Made by a program: the position numbers and the translations under genes. Below are positions 8,133 to 19,938 of a DNA stretch of 64,000 nucleotides, piece by piece (within the stretch, counting starts at the first letter, position 1; each line of letters begins with the position of its first letter). The stretch comes from Pelomonas sp963422775. Lineage in GTDB: Bacteria > Pseudomonadota > Gammaproteobacteria > Burkholderiales > Burkholderiaceae_C. Under the pieces are notes generated by a model that had not been told where the DNA came from, did no database searches, and worked only from the letters and a program-made list of their open reading frames with translations. The DNA is taken from contig CAUJSJ030000019.1 in NCBI GenBank assembly GCA_963422775.4, positions 1-64,000 on the forward strand, read 5' to 3'.

Positions 8133-9697
8133 TTGACGGTGGTGTAGCGAGCTTCGAAGTAGTCGTTGGAGCGGTGGATGGTGTCCACGCCCGGCTTCAT
8201 CGCCCAGGGCCGGATCTGGTGATGGATGGGGACGAAGAGGGACTCGTCACGGATGCGCAGCAGCGCCTCCTTGATGAGGGCGTTGCGCTTGGGCACGTCG
8301 GGCTCGAACTTGATCTTCTGGATCAGGCCGTCCAGCGTCGCGTCGCTGACCTTGCCGAAGTTGAAGTTGCCGTCGGCACCGTTGGTGCGCGTGTGGCCCC
8401 AGGCCTGCATCGCGTACAGCGCGTCATAGGTCGACACGCCCCAGCCCAGCATGTAGAAGGGCGACTCGCCGCGCTGGAAGGTCTGGCTGTGCGTGGCGAA
8501 GGGCGCGGCGACGAGGCGCACCTTGACGCCGATCTTGGCCCACATCGACACCGCCGCCTGGCAGACCTGCTCGTCGTTGACGTAGCGGTTGTTGGGGCAG
8601 TTCAGCGGCACCTCGAAGCCCTGCGGGTAGCCGGCCTCGGCCAGCAGCTTGCGGGCCTTGTCGAGGTCGGGCTTGACGGCGGCGTCCAATGACGCGTCGT
8701 AGCCGTTGACGCCGGGTGGCACCATCAGCGCGGCGGGCACTGAAAGACCGCGCATGATGCTGCGCTTGATGGCCTCGCGGTCCAGCGCCAGGTTCAGCGC
8801 CTCGCGCACCTTCCTGTCCTTGAAGGGGTTCTTGCCCTTCACGTTCGACTCGCGCAGCTCCTCGCTGCCCTGGTCCATGACGAAGAAGATGGTGCGGATC
8901 TCGGCGCCTTCCAGCAGCTTGACCTTGCCTTCTTCCTTGAGCTTGAAGAAGTCCTGCGGCGGCAGGTCGGTGACGATGTCGACGTCGCCCGACAGCAGGG
9001 CAGCCACGCGCGTCGGTGGGGACTTGATCGGCAGATAGCTCAGCTCCGTCACGTTCCCCGGGTTCTTGTCCCACCAGTCCTTGTTGGCCACCATCTTGAC
9101 CGCCTGGTCGGGCTGCCAGATCACCAGTTTGTAGGGCCCCGTGCCGTTCGCGTTACGCGACGCGAAGTTCTCTTCCTTGGCCTTGTAGTCCTGCGTGTTG
9201 GTCGTGTTGTTCTTGGTGGCCCACGCCTTGCTCATGATGGGGAAGCTGATGATGTTCTGCAGCAGCATCGGCGTCGGCGCTTCCAGCAGCAGGTCGACCG
9301 TGTAGTCGTCGATCTTCTTCACTTCCTTGATGCCCGACACATAGGTCTGCTTGGTGCCCTGGGGTTGGGTGATGCGGCCGAAGCTGAAGACGACGTCGTC
9401 TGCCGTGAACGGCGAGCCGTCGTGGAACTTCACCCCTTTGCGCAGGTCGAAGCGGACCTGGGTCTGCGACAGATAGGTCCACTTCGTCGCCAGCGACGGC
9501 TCGGGGCGGTACTCCCTGCTCAGCCGCGTCAGGCCCTCGTAGATGTGGGTGCCAATGGCGTTGGAGGTGTTGTGGTCCTGCGAGTGCGGGTCCAGCGTCA
9601 GGATGTCGTTCTGCGCGGCCCAGCGCAGCGGGTTGGCCGTGGCCGCCCCCAGCGTGAGTGCGGCCAGCAGGGGCAGGAGTCGGAGCAGGGATTTCAT
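8129..9697 (-). CDS. ABC transporter substrate-binding protein, family 5, paralogue 2
   Basis: 522-residue periplasmic receptor and first gene of the pair. Signal peptide 1-21 (MKSLLRLLPLLAALTLGAAT, then A|NPLRW). Same landmarks as the neighbour: YEGLTRLSR, KGVKFHDGSPFTADDVVFSF, REALNLALDREAIKRSIM and PIHHQIRPWAMKPGV. The shared opening NPLRWAAQNDI-TLDPHSQ shows a tandem duplication. ATG at 9697 is preceded by AAGGAAG at good spacing; a longer frame to 9727 lacks support. The pocket-lining regions differ (for example FATHSQTFQRGESPFYMLGW versus TQHSAAMQRFELPLYMYGW), so the two may differ in ligand or affinity. Confidence 0.92.
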   Translation of the reverse strand: MKSLLRLLPLLAALTLGAATANPLRWAAQNDILTLDPHSQDHNTSNAIGTHIYEGLTRLSREYRPEPSLATKWTYLSQTQVRFDLRKGVKFHDGSPFTADDVVFSFGRITQPQGTKQTYVSGIKEVKKIDDYTVDLLLEAPTPMLLQNIISFPIMSKAWATKNNTTNTQDYKAKEENFASRNANGTGPYKLVIWQPDQAVKMVANKDWWDKNPGNVTELSYLPIKSPPTRVAALLSGDVDIVTDLPPQDFFKLKEEGKVKLLEGAEIRTIFFVMDQGSEELRESNVKGKNPFKDRKVREALNLALDREAIKRSIMRGLSVPAALMVPPGVNGYDASLDAAVKPDLDKARKLLAEAGYPQGFEVPLNCPNNRYVNDEQVCQAAVSMWAKIGVKVRLVAAPFATHSQTFQRGESPFYMLGWGVSTYDALYAMQAWGHTRTNGADGNFNFGKVSDATLDGLIQKIKFEPDVPKRNALIKEALLRIRDESLFVPIHHQIRPWAMKPGVDTIHRSNDYFEARYTTVK

Positions 9698-9757
9698 GCG
9701 GCTTCCTTGGGCTACGGCAGAAGCCAAAAATACTAGCCGCGAGTTGGCGTACGCCGG

Positions 9758-10051
9758 CTAGGGCTTGCCCGCGACTTCCAGTGAGCAATCGCAACCGGCG
9801 CCTGCGGCGATCCAGCGTTTCACCAGCCTGCCCCTCAGCCCGCTCGGTCGGGCTGTCAGCGCGCCGCACTCATAGCGTGCGCCGTCCCAGCGCAGGGCGA
9901 CGCATGCACCTTTGAGGCGCCGGCTCAGGATCACGCCGAGCGGGCAGGGCTCGGCCAGGCAGCAGACGCCGCAGCCATTGCAGGTTTCACCGAGCGCCGG
10001 CTTGGGCGGCGCGTCGGCATGGATGGCGATGATCCGCGAGGCCTTGTCCAT
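9758..10051 (-). CDS. YkgJ-like zinc/iron-chelating Cys-cluster protein
   Basis: 97-residue cytoplasmic protein with Cys24, Cys27, Cys30, Cys31 and Cys36 (TCNGCGVCCLAEPC), plus Cys50, Cys62, Cys87 and Cys89. This is the signature of the YkgJ/UPF0153 family, thought to bind Zn or an Fe-S cluster; no reaction is established. ATG at 10051. It lies upstream of the paired substrate-binding proteins on the same strand, separated by 60 bp, so a shared transcript is possible but a functional link is not shown. Confidence 0.85.
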   Translation of the reverse strand: MDKASRIIAIHADAPPKPALGETCNGCGVCCLAEPCPLGVILSRRLKGACVALRWDGARYECGALTARPSGLRGRLVKRWIAAGAGCDCSLEVAGKP

Positions 10052-10134
10052 GGATGCCCGGGATCATGCCTTGCGCCCCCGGGGCATGGGGAATCGATGC
10101 AAAGGCCATGCGTCGCTGCTGGTTTACCAGGCCC

Positions 10135-10815
10135 TCAGCGCGAGGCTCGCGGCCAGCGCCGGACTACCAGGCCCAGCAGCCCGATCGTCAACAGTGCCAG
10201 TGCGGCAGGCTCCGGCACCGCGCTGACCGCCAGCGTCATGCCTGTGCCTGAGTCGTGCAGGAACAGGATGGGCGTGGAGGCGGGCGCGCGGGCCTCGAAC
10301 TGGAAGGCGTCTTCCGGCAGCGGGATGGGGGCGCCGACCGCGGTGAAGGCGGTCGAGTTGTCGACGACGGGGCCGCCGTAGTGCGCAGAGAGCCAGTACA
10401 GGTTGGCGAGCTGCGCGGTGGGGCCGAAGAACGATGCGAAGCTGCCGATGCCGGCGGGCCCGGTGGTCGCGTGATAGGAGCTGCCGGTACCGAAGTCGTC
10501 ACGGCTCAGCACGATGCCGGCGTTCCAGAAGTTGTCGGTGACGACCTGGGCGTTCCAGCCCGACAGGTTGGCATAGGCGGCAAGGCTTTGGTCGTTGTCG
10601 ACGGCCAGGGCGACGATCTCCATGCCGCACAGGTCGCCAGTGGTCATCACGTACTGACCGAACAACGGGCCGCTGCCGCCGTTGTCCAGCATCTGTTCCA
10701 CCACACGGACCTGCGGCGTACAGGTGCCGACCTGGGCACCGGCTGTGGGGGCGAGGAGGCTGAGCGCAAGGCCCAGCGCGGCGCTGGCATGGAAAAGGCT
10801 GGACAGGCTGCGCAT
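10135..10815 (-). CDS. PEP-CTERM sorting-domain surface protein
   Basis: 226-residue exported protein of unknown function. Signal peptide 1-27 (cleavage after AGA). The C-terminus is a textbook PEP-CTERM signal: VPEP (200-203), a hydrophobic helix AALALLTIGLLGLVV and a basic tail RRWPRASR. Exosortase (EpsH/XrtA-like) is known to process such tails; none is encoded in this window. The body has 2 early Cys (in GTCTPQ and DLCGME) and no recognised catalytic motif. Start chosen at ATG 10815 because AGGAG lies 8 nt upstream; upstream in-frame sequence is intergenic in character. Likely an exopolysaccharide-associated or cell-surface protein. Confidence 0.85.
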   Translation of the reverse strand: MRSLSSLFHASAALGLALSLLAPTAGAQVGTCTPQVRVVEQMLDNGGSGPLFGQYVMTTGDLCGMEIVALAVDNDQSLAAYANLSGWNAQVVTDNFWNAGIVLSRDDFGTGSSYHATTGPAGIGSFASFFGPTAQLANLYWLSAHYGGPVVDNSTAFTAVGAPIPLPEDAFQFEARAPASTPILFLHDSGTGMTLAVSAVPEPAALALLTIGLLGLVVRRWPRASR

Positions 10816-10890
10816 CGCGTGCTCCTGCGGTGGTCCAAAAACCAAAGCTAGTGCATCGACGTCTCGCGGGCAATCGCGCCGGCGCGCATA

Positions 10891-10906
10891 CCCCCTGCGC
10901 AGGGGG
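10891..10906. other. Perfect 16-bp palindrome upstream of the PEP-CTERM gene
   Basis: CCCCCTGCGCAGGGGG, a perfect dyad in the 152-bp spacer between the PEP-CTERM gene and the oxygenase terminator. It lies 76 bp upstream of the PEP-CTERM start codon, where an operator or a leader hairpin would be expected. No sigma-54 -24/-12 element is recognisable here. Function unknown. Confidence 0.4.
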
Positions 10907-10925
10907 CGGTGACCGCCACACAAAT

Positions 10926-10951
10926 GAAAAAGGCGCCCTGGGGCGCCCTTG
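10926..10951 (-). terminator. Rho-independent terminator of the 2OG oxygenase gene
   Basis: Read on the minus strand: AAGGGCGCC, short CCA loop, GGGCGCCTT, then TTT. The stem pairs AAGG-CGCC with GGCG-CCTT with one bulged G and is followed by a T-run. It begins 17 bp after the oxygenase stop codon. Confidence 0.75.
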
Positions 10952-10967
10952 AAGTTCGCAACACCGT

Positions 10968-11810
10968 TCAGGTTTTTACGCCCAGCTCCCGCAGCCGCTC
11001 ATTGAGATAGCTGTCTGCCGTGTAGCGATCCGACAAGACCACGTTGTCACGCGGGTGCAGGAACAGCGGCAGCGACACGCGGCTCTTCTTCGCGCCTTCG
11101 CCGGTCGGGTTGACGACGCGGTGCTGGGTCGAGGGGTAGTAGCCCTCGGAGGCTTCCTGCAGCATGTCGCCGATGTTGATCGTCAGCGTGCCGAAGTCGC
11201 AGGGCACGTCGTGCCAGGCGTTGTCGGTGCCCAGCACCTGCAGGCCCGGCTCGTTGGCGGCGGGCAGGATGGTCAGCAAGTTGATGTCGCCATGCGCCGC
11301 GGCGCGGATGGAGCCTTCCGGTTCCTCGCCTGTCAGCGGCGGATAGCGCAGAACACGCAGCAGCGTTTTGCTGCTGCCCTGGATCATGTTGGACAGGGGT
11401 TCGCGGTACTTCGCGGCGATCTCCGGCGGCGTGTAGCGCTCGACCCAGCCCAGCAGTTCCTCCGCCAGCGCGTTGGCCTCCCGGTAGTAGGTGAGGGCGT
11501 CTGCCTTCAGCTGCTCCGGGATGCGGCCCCAGGGGTAGACGTGGAAGTACTCCTTGATGTCCTTCTGCGTGGAGCCCTTGGCGGTCTCCGAGATGGCCGT
11601 CGAGAAGTAGCCGTCCTGCGTCTCCTTCGAGAAGGCGAAGCCGTTCTTGGCGTCGCTGTTGAAGAAGGCCAGCCAGTCGGCGTAGATCTTCTCGACCAGG
11701 GCCTGCCGGATCGGGTGGTTGGTCAGCACGCCGAAACCGGTCTCGTGCAGGGAGCGGGTGAACTTCTCGGCGGCATCTGGTGCGCGGTAGTCGACGACCT
11801 GAACTTGCAT
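10968..11810 (-). CDS. 2-oxoglutarate/Fe(II)-dependent oxygenase, isopenicillin N synthase-like
   Basis: 280-residue non-haem iron oxygenase. The double-stranded beta-helix carries the metal triad in AAHGDINLL (His-x-Asp) and TQHRVVNPT (distal His), and the 2-oxoglutarate anchor SRVSLPLFLHP. The N-terminal segment TGFGVLTNHPI is typical of the isopenicillin N synthase/flavanone hydroxylase superfamily. Substrate is unknown; many bacterial members are annotated only by fold. ATG 11810 is preceded by AGGAG at 7 nt; an upstream frame to 11843 lacks a ribosome site. Transcribed alone and ended by a terminator. Confidence 0.88.
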   Translation of the reverse strand: MQVQVVDYRAPDAAEKFTRSLHETGFGVLTNHPIRQALVEKIYADWLAFFNSDAKNGFAFSKETQDGYFSTAISETAKGSTQKDIKEYFHVYPWGRIPEQLKADALTYYREANALAEELLGWVERYTPPEIAAKYREPLSNMIQGSSKTLLRVLRYPPLTGEEPEGSIRAAAHGDINLLTILPAANEPGLQVLGTDNAWHDVPCDFGTLTINIGDMLQEASEGYYPSTQHRVVNPTGEGAKKSRVSLPLFLHPRDNVVLSDRYTADSYLNERLRELGVKT

Positions 11811-12177
11811 GGGATCTCCTGAATGTCCCTCGCGTACAGCCATTCAATCTCGGGGCTGGCACGGCTGCAAGTTTACGAGTTAGTCAACTTTTCCGCGTCC
11901 TGGTGCGTGAACTTTGTCGCGACCCGCCCACCTTGTCGGGCAAACCCGCAGTGCTAGAGTTCGCCCCCTGATGGAACCCGTCTGTTACCCAGAAGGCCTG
12001 CACCCCAAGTGCCGGTCTTTCGAGCAGCGGAGGGGTTCCTGGTCCTTCCCGTCCCTTTCGCTGTTGCCATTGGCAACAGCGGAGGTGGGTCGCAATCCGC
12101 CAACCGGTCGAGCCGTGTCGCGGAAGGTTCTTCAACCAGCCAACTCCCTGGAAGCCGGGGCATGAGGTGAGCGAAAG
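11811..12177. promoter_or_regulatory. Divergent intergenic region ahead of sucA with candidate promoter
   Basis: 367 bp between the oxygenase and sucA, with no gene. A plausible sigma-70 promoter for sucA is TTGTCG (11933-11938), 16-bp spacer, TAGAGT (11955-11960). It would leave a leader of about 210 nt, long enough for regulation, but I recognise no known riboswitch. The ribosome site for sucA is weak (GAGGTGAG about 8 nt before the ATG). Confidence 0.35.
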
Positions 12178-15033
<2,856 letters not shown>

Positions 15034-15042
15034 GACCGCACC

Positions 15043-15070
15043 GCGCAGCGCCATTTAAAGGGCGCTGCGC
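15043..15070 (+). other. Intra-operon hairpin between sucA and sucB
   Basis: Perfect 10-bp stem GCGCAGCGCC / GGCGCTGCGC with loop ATTTAAAG in the 90-bp sucA-sucB gap. No T-run follows, so it is unlikely to terminate. It may stabilise the 3' end of a processed sucA mRNA or set E1:E2 stoichiometry; this is inference. Confidence 0.6.
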
Positions 15071-15123
15071 TCGTTCGCGCCTGCATCGCATCACACCGAA
15101 TAAAGAACACGGAGCCTCACACC

Positions 15124-16371
15124 ATGGCCATCGTTGACGTCCAAGTTCCCCAGTTTTCCGAATCCGTTTCCGAGGGCACGCTGCTGACCTGGAAGAAGAA
15201 GCCCGGCGAAGCCGTCACCATCGACGAAACCCTCGTCGAGATCGAGACCGACAAGGTCGTGCTGGAAGTCCCTGCACCCGCGTCCGGCGTGATGGGCGAA
15301 GTCCTTGTGGCTGACGGCAGCACCGTCACCAGCCAGCAACTGCTCGCCAGGATCGACACCGAAGGCAAGGCCGGCGCTGCGGCTCCCGCGGCTGCCGCTG
15401 CCGCGCCGGCTGCCGCGCCTGCCGCTGTACCCGCTGCGGTCAACAAGGGCGACGTGGCCATGCCCGCCGCCGCCAAGATCCTGGCCGAGAAGGGCCTGGC
15501 TGCCACCGACGTGCCCGGCTCCGGCAAGGACGGCCGCGTGACCAAGGGCGACGCCCTCGGCGCCTCCGCGAAGCCGGCTGCTGTCGCCGCGCCGCTGGTC
15601 GTGCCTGCCTCGCCCGCCGTGGCCAAGCCGCTGCCGGCTGTGGCCGCACCCGCTCAGCAGAACCTCGGCGACCGCCCCGAGCAGCGCGTGCCCATGACCC
15701 GCCTGCGCGCCCGCATCGCCGAGCGCCTGGTGCAGTCGCAGTCCACCAACGCCATCCTGACCACCTTCAACGAAGTCAACATGGCCCCGGTCATGGAGAT
15801 GCGCAAGAAGTTCCAGGAGAAGTTCGAGAAGGAGCACGGCGTCAAGCTCGGCTTCATGAGCTTCTTCGTCAAGGCGGCCGTCGCGGCGCTGAAGAAGTAC
15901 CCCATCATCAACGCGTCGGTCGATGGCAACGACATCGTCTACCACGGCTATTTCGACATCGGCATCGCGGTCGGCTCGCCGCGCGGCCTCGTGGTGCCGG
16001 TGCTGCGCAACGTCGACCAGATGAGCTTCGCCGACATCGAGAAGAAGATCGCCGAGTTCGGCCAGAAGGCCAAGGATGGCAAGCTGTCCATCGACGACCT
16101 GACCGGCGGCACCTTCTCCATCTCCAACGGCGGCACCTTCGGTTCGATGCTGTCCACGCCCATCATCAACCCCCCGCAGTCGGCCATCCTGGGCGTGCAT
16201 GCCACCAAGGACCGTGCCGTGGTCGAGAACGGCCAGGTCGTCGTGCGCCCGATCAACTACCTCGCCATGTCCTATGACCACCGCATCATCGACGGCCGCG
16301 AAGCCGTGCTGGGCTTGGTGACGATGAAGGAAGCGCTGGAAGACCCGGCTCGCTTGCTGTTCGACATCTGA
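15124..16371 (+). CDS. sucB: 2-oxoglutarate dehydrogenase E2, dihydrolipoyllysine succinyltransferase
   Basis: 415-residue core of the OGDH complex. One N-terminal lipoyl domain (about 3-78) with the lipoylation site ETDKVVLEV, an Ala/Pro linker, the E3/E1-binding domain (about 110-150, AMPAAAKILAEKGL), a second Ala/Pro linker, and the catalytic domain ending with MSYDHRIIDGREAV (His-x3-Asp-Gly). Transfers succinyl from lipoate to CoA. ATG 15124 preceded by a GGAG site. Lies between E1 and, after one small gene, E3. Confidence 0.98.
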   Translation: MAIVDVQVPQFSESVSEGTLLTWKKKPGEAVTIDETLVEIETDKVVLEVPAPASGVMGEVLVADGSTVTSQQLLARIDTEGKAGAAAPAAAAAAPAAAPAAVPAAVNKGDVAMPAAAKILAEKGLAATDVPGSGKDGRVTKGDALGASAKPAAVAAPLVVPASPAVAKPLPAVAAPAQQNLGDRPEQRVPMTRLRARIAERLVQSQSTNAILTTFNEVNMAPVMEMRKKFQEKFEKEHGVKLGFMSFFVKAAVAALKKYPIINASVDGNDIVYHGYFDIGIAVGSPRGLVVPVLRNVDQMSFADIEKKIAEFGQKAKDGKLSIDDLTGGTFSISNGGTFGSMLSTPIINPPQSAILGVHATKDRAVVENGQVVVRPINYLAMSYDHRIIDGREAVLGLVTMKEALEDPARLLFDI

Positions 16372-16396
16372 TCGCCCGTCGCACCCGACTGCACCC

Positions 16397-16762
16397 ATGC
16401 CGCATCTGACGATCGAGGTCTCGGACAACCTGCGGCAGCCGCTGGCGCAAGCCGGCCTGCTGGCCGCGGCGCATCACGCGCTGCTGGACTCGGGTGTGTT
16501 CGACGGCCCCGACGTGAAGAGCCGGCTGGTTTGGTGCGACGAGTTCCTCGTCGGCCGCAACGGCACCGCGGAGGGTTTCGTGCATGCGTCGCTGGAGCTG
16601 TTGTCCGGCCGCACCGACGCCCAACGCCGCCAGCTGTCCGACGCGGTCGTGCAGGCGCTGGCCGCCCGGCTGCCGCAAGGCTCGGGTGTGCCCGTGCAGG
16701 TCAGCTGCGATGTGCGAGACATGAACCGGGATGGCTACGCCAAGGCCATCCACACTGATTGA
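16397..16762 (+). CDS. 5-carboxymethyl-2-hydroxymuconate isomerase-like protein (tautomerase fold)
   Basis: 121-residue protein of the CHMI (HpaF-like) family. It starts MPHLTIEVSDNL; after Met removal Pro1 would be the catalytic base of the tautomerase superfamily. LVWCDEFLVGRNG and FVHASLELLSGR are family-like. HpaF acts in homoprotocatechuate degradation, but no other gene of that pathway is here. Instead it sits between sucB (25 bp gap) and lpdA (10 bp gap), inside the OGDH operon. Its substrate is therefore unclear; a housekeeping tautomerase for a TCA-linked keto/enol acid is only a guess. Confidence 0.82.
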   Translation: MPHLTIEVSDNLRQPLAQAGLLAAAHHALLDSGVFDGPDVKSRLVWCDEFLVGRNGTAEGFVHASLELLSGRTDAQRRQLSDAVVQALAARLPQGSGVPVQVSCDVRDMNRDGYAKAIHTD

Positions 16763-16772
16763 AAGCAACACC

Positions 16773-18191
<1,419 letters not shown>

Positions 18192-18210
18192 TCGAGCAAC
18201 GCAAGCAACC

Positions 18211-18239
18211 AGGGGCGGCCTTTCAGTCGCCTCTTTTTG
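18211..18239 (+). terminator. Rho-independent terminator of the OGDH operon
   Basis: AGGGGCG, loop gcctttcagt, CGCCTCT followed by TTTT. The stem is 7 bp with one G-T pair. Located 20 bp after the lpdA stop codon and before zapE. Confidence 0.75.
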
Positions 18240-18256
18240 TTCCATGACCTCCCTGC

Positions 18257-19357
18257 ATGCCATCCGTTAGCGAGCTCTACCAGCAAACCCTCGCCGAGCG
18301 CGGCTACACGGCCGACGAGGCGCAGCTGCGCGCCGTCGCGTCGCTGCAGCGCTGCCAGGACGAATGGGCCAGCTACAAGGCCCGCCGGGCCAATGCGGTG
18401 ACCAAGCTGCTGGTGCGCCCGCCCATCCCGCGCGGCGTCTACATGTACGGTGGCGTGGGCCGGGGCAAGAGCTTCCTGATGGACTGCTTCTTCCAGGCCG
18501 TGCCGCTGACACGCAAGACGCGTCTGCACTTCCATGAGTTCATGCGCGAGGTGCACCGGGAGTTGCAGGAGTTGAAAGGCATCGCCGACCCGCTGGACGA
18601 ACTCGGCAAGCGCATCGCGCGGCGATTCCGCCTGATCTGCTTCGACGAGTTCCACGTCGCCGACGTGACGGACGCGATGATCCTGCACCGTCTGCTGGAC
18701 GCGCTGTTCCGCAACCGCGTGTCCATCATCACGACGTCCAACTTCCACCCGGACGGGCTCTATCCCAACGGCCTGCACCGGGACCGCATCCTGCCGGCCA
18801 TCGAGCTGCTGAAGGCGAATCTGGAGGTCATCAACGTCGATGCCGGCACCGACTACCGACGCCGCACGCTGGAGGACATGAACCTCTACCTGACGCCGCT
18901 GAACGAGACGACCGAGGCGGCCCTCACCCATGCCTTCGAGTCCCTTGCCGAAGCGCAGGACGAGGACCGCAAGCTGATGATCGAGCACCGCGCCATCTAC
19001 GCCCGCCGCCGCGCCGGCGGTGTCGTCTGGTTCGATTTCGCAACCCTTTGCGGCGGCCCGCGCTCGCAGAACGATTACCTGGAACTGGCCAGCCAGTTCC
19101 ATACCGTCATCCTGTCCGACGTGCCCGAGATGCCGGTGCGCCTGGCCAGCGAGGCGCGCCGGTTCACCTGGCTGGTGGACGTGCTCTACGACCGTCGCGT
19201 CAAGCTTGTGATCTCGGCGGCCGTGCCGGCCGAGGCGCTCTACACCGAAGGCCCGTTGGCCCACGAGTTCCCGCGCACCGTCTCGCGGCTGCAGGAGATG
19301 CGTTCGGCCGAGTACCTGGCCCTGGCGCGCCGCGAGGTCGATACTTCGCTGACATGA
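18257..19357 (+). CDS. zapE: Cell division protein ZapE, AFG1-like ATPase
   Basis: 366-residue P-loop ATPase that associates with the Z-ring and modulates FtsZ assembly during late division. Walker A GGVGRGKS (65-72), Walker B LICFDEFHVADV, sensor-like TTSNFHPDGLYPNGL, and RRFTWLVDVLYDRRVKL near the C-terminus, all typical of AFG1/ZapE. Follows the OGDH terminator, and its stop overlaps the next start by ATGA. Confidence 0.94.
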   Translation: MPSVSELYQQTLAERGYTADEAQLRAVASLQRCQDEWASYKARRANAVTKLLVRPPIPRGVYMYGGVGRGKSFLMDCFFQAVPLTRKTRLHFHEFMREVHRELQELKGIADPLDELGKRIARRFRLICFDEFHVADVTDAMILHRLLDALFRNRVSIITTSNFHPDGLYPNGLHRDRILPAIELLKANLEVINVDAGTDYRRRTLEDMNLYLTPLNETTEAALTHAFESLAEAQDEDRKLMIEHRAIYARRRAGGVVWFDFATLCGGPRSQNDYLELASQFHTVILSDVPEMPVRLASEARRFTWLVDVLYDRRVKLVISAAVPAEALYTEGPLAHEFPRTVSRLQEMRSAEYLALARREVDTSLT

Positions 19358-19938
19358 GTCTGCGCCCCCTGATCCTGTTGCTCGTCGCCGCGGCTGCCGC
19401 TGCCCAACCCGCCACGCGCGCCGAGGTCGCCGCGCAACGCGCGGCCATCGAGCAGAAATTTGCGCGGGACAAGGCCGAGTGCGAGCAACGCTTCGGCGTT
19501 GCCGCCTGCCTCGACGATTTGCGCCAGCGCCGCAACTTGGCACTCGCGCCCCTGATCCGCCGCGAGCATGAGCTGGCCACCGAGGAGCGTCGTGAGCGGG
19601 CGGCCGCCCAGACCCTGCGTGTGCGCGAGCGCGAACAGGCTGCGGCCCAGGACGAAGGCCAGCGCCGCGAGCGCGTCGTCATGGCGCCGCGGGCCTCGGC
19701 GTCGTCCGTGCCGGCCTCGCATCCGAGCCGGGCGCGCAACGTAGAGGATGCCGAGCAGGCGCGTCGGCAGGCCGTCAAGAAGGCCGAGGTGGAGGCTGCC
19801 AGGCGCCGTGAGCAGGCCAGTGAGCGCGAGCTGCGCCAGCAGCAGCGCAGTGCCGAGCATGAGGCGAAGGAGAAGCGCCGTACCAAGCCGCTGGCGGCGC
19901 CCTTGCCACTGCCGGGTGCCTCCGCAGCGTCTCGTTAG
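19354..19938 (+). CDS. Exported, charged coiled-coil protein of unknown function
   Basis: 194 residues. A short hydrophobic leader (MSLRPLILLLVAAAAAAQPA) precedes a highly charged Glu/Arg/Gln/Ala-rich helix: RAEVAAQRAAIEQKFARDKAEC (about 22-43) and AEQARRQAVKKAEVEAARRREQ (about 132-153). Two Cys flank FGVAA (C..RFGVAAC) and might form a disulfide. No enzymatic motif. Short DUF-type proteins of this pattern are often found beside zapE in Burkholderiales, but I cannot name it. Translationally coupled to zapE; its stop overlaps the convergent phosphatase stop by 4 nt. Confidence 0.75.
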   Translation: MSLRPLILLLVAAAAAAQPATRAEVAAQRAAIEQKFARDKAECEQRFGVAACLDDLRQRRNLALAPLIRREHELATEERRERAAAQTLRVREREQAAAQDEGQRRERVVMAPRASASSVPASHPSRARNVEDAEQARRQAVKKAEVEAARRREQASERELRQQQRSAEHEAKEKRRTKPLAAPLPLPGASAASR

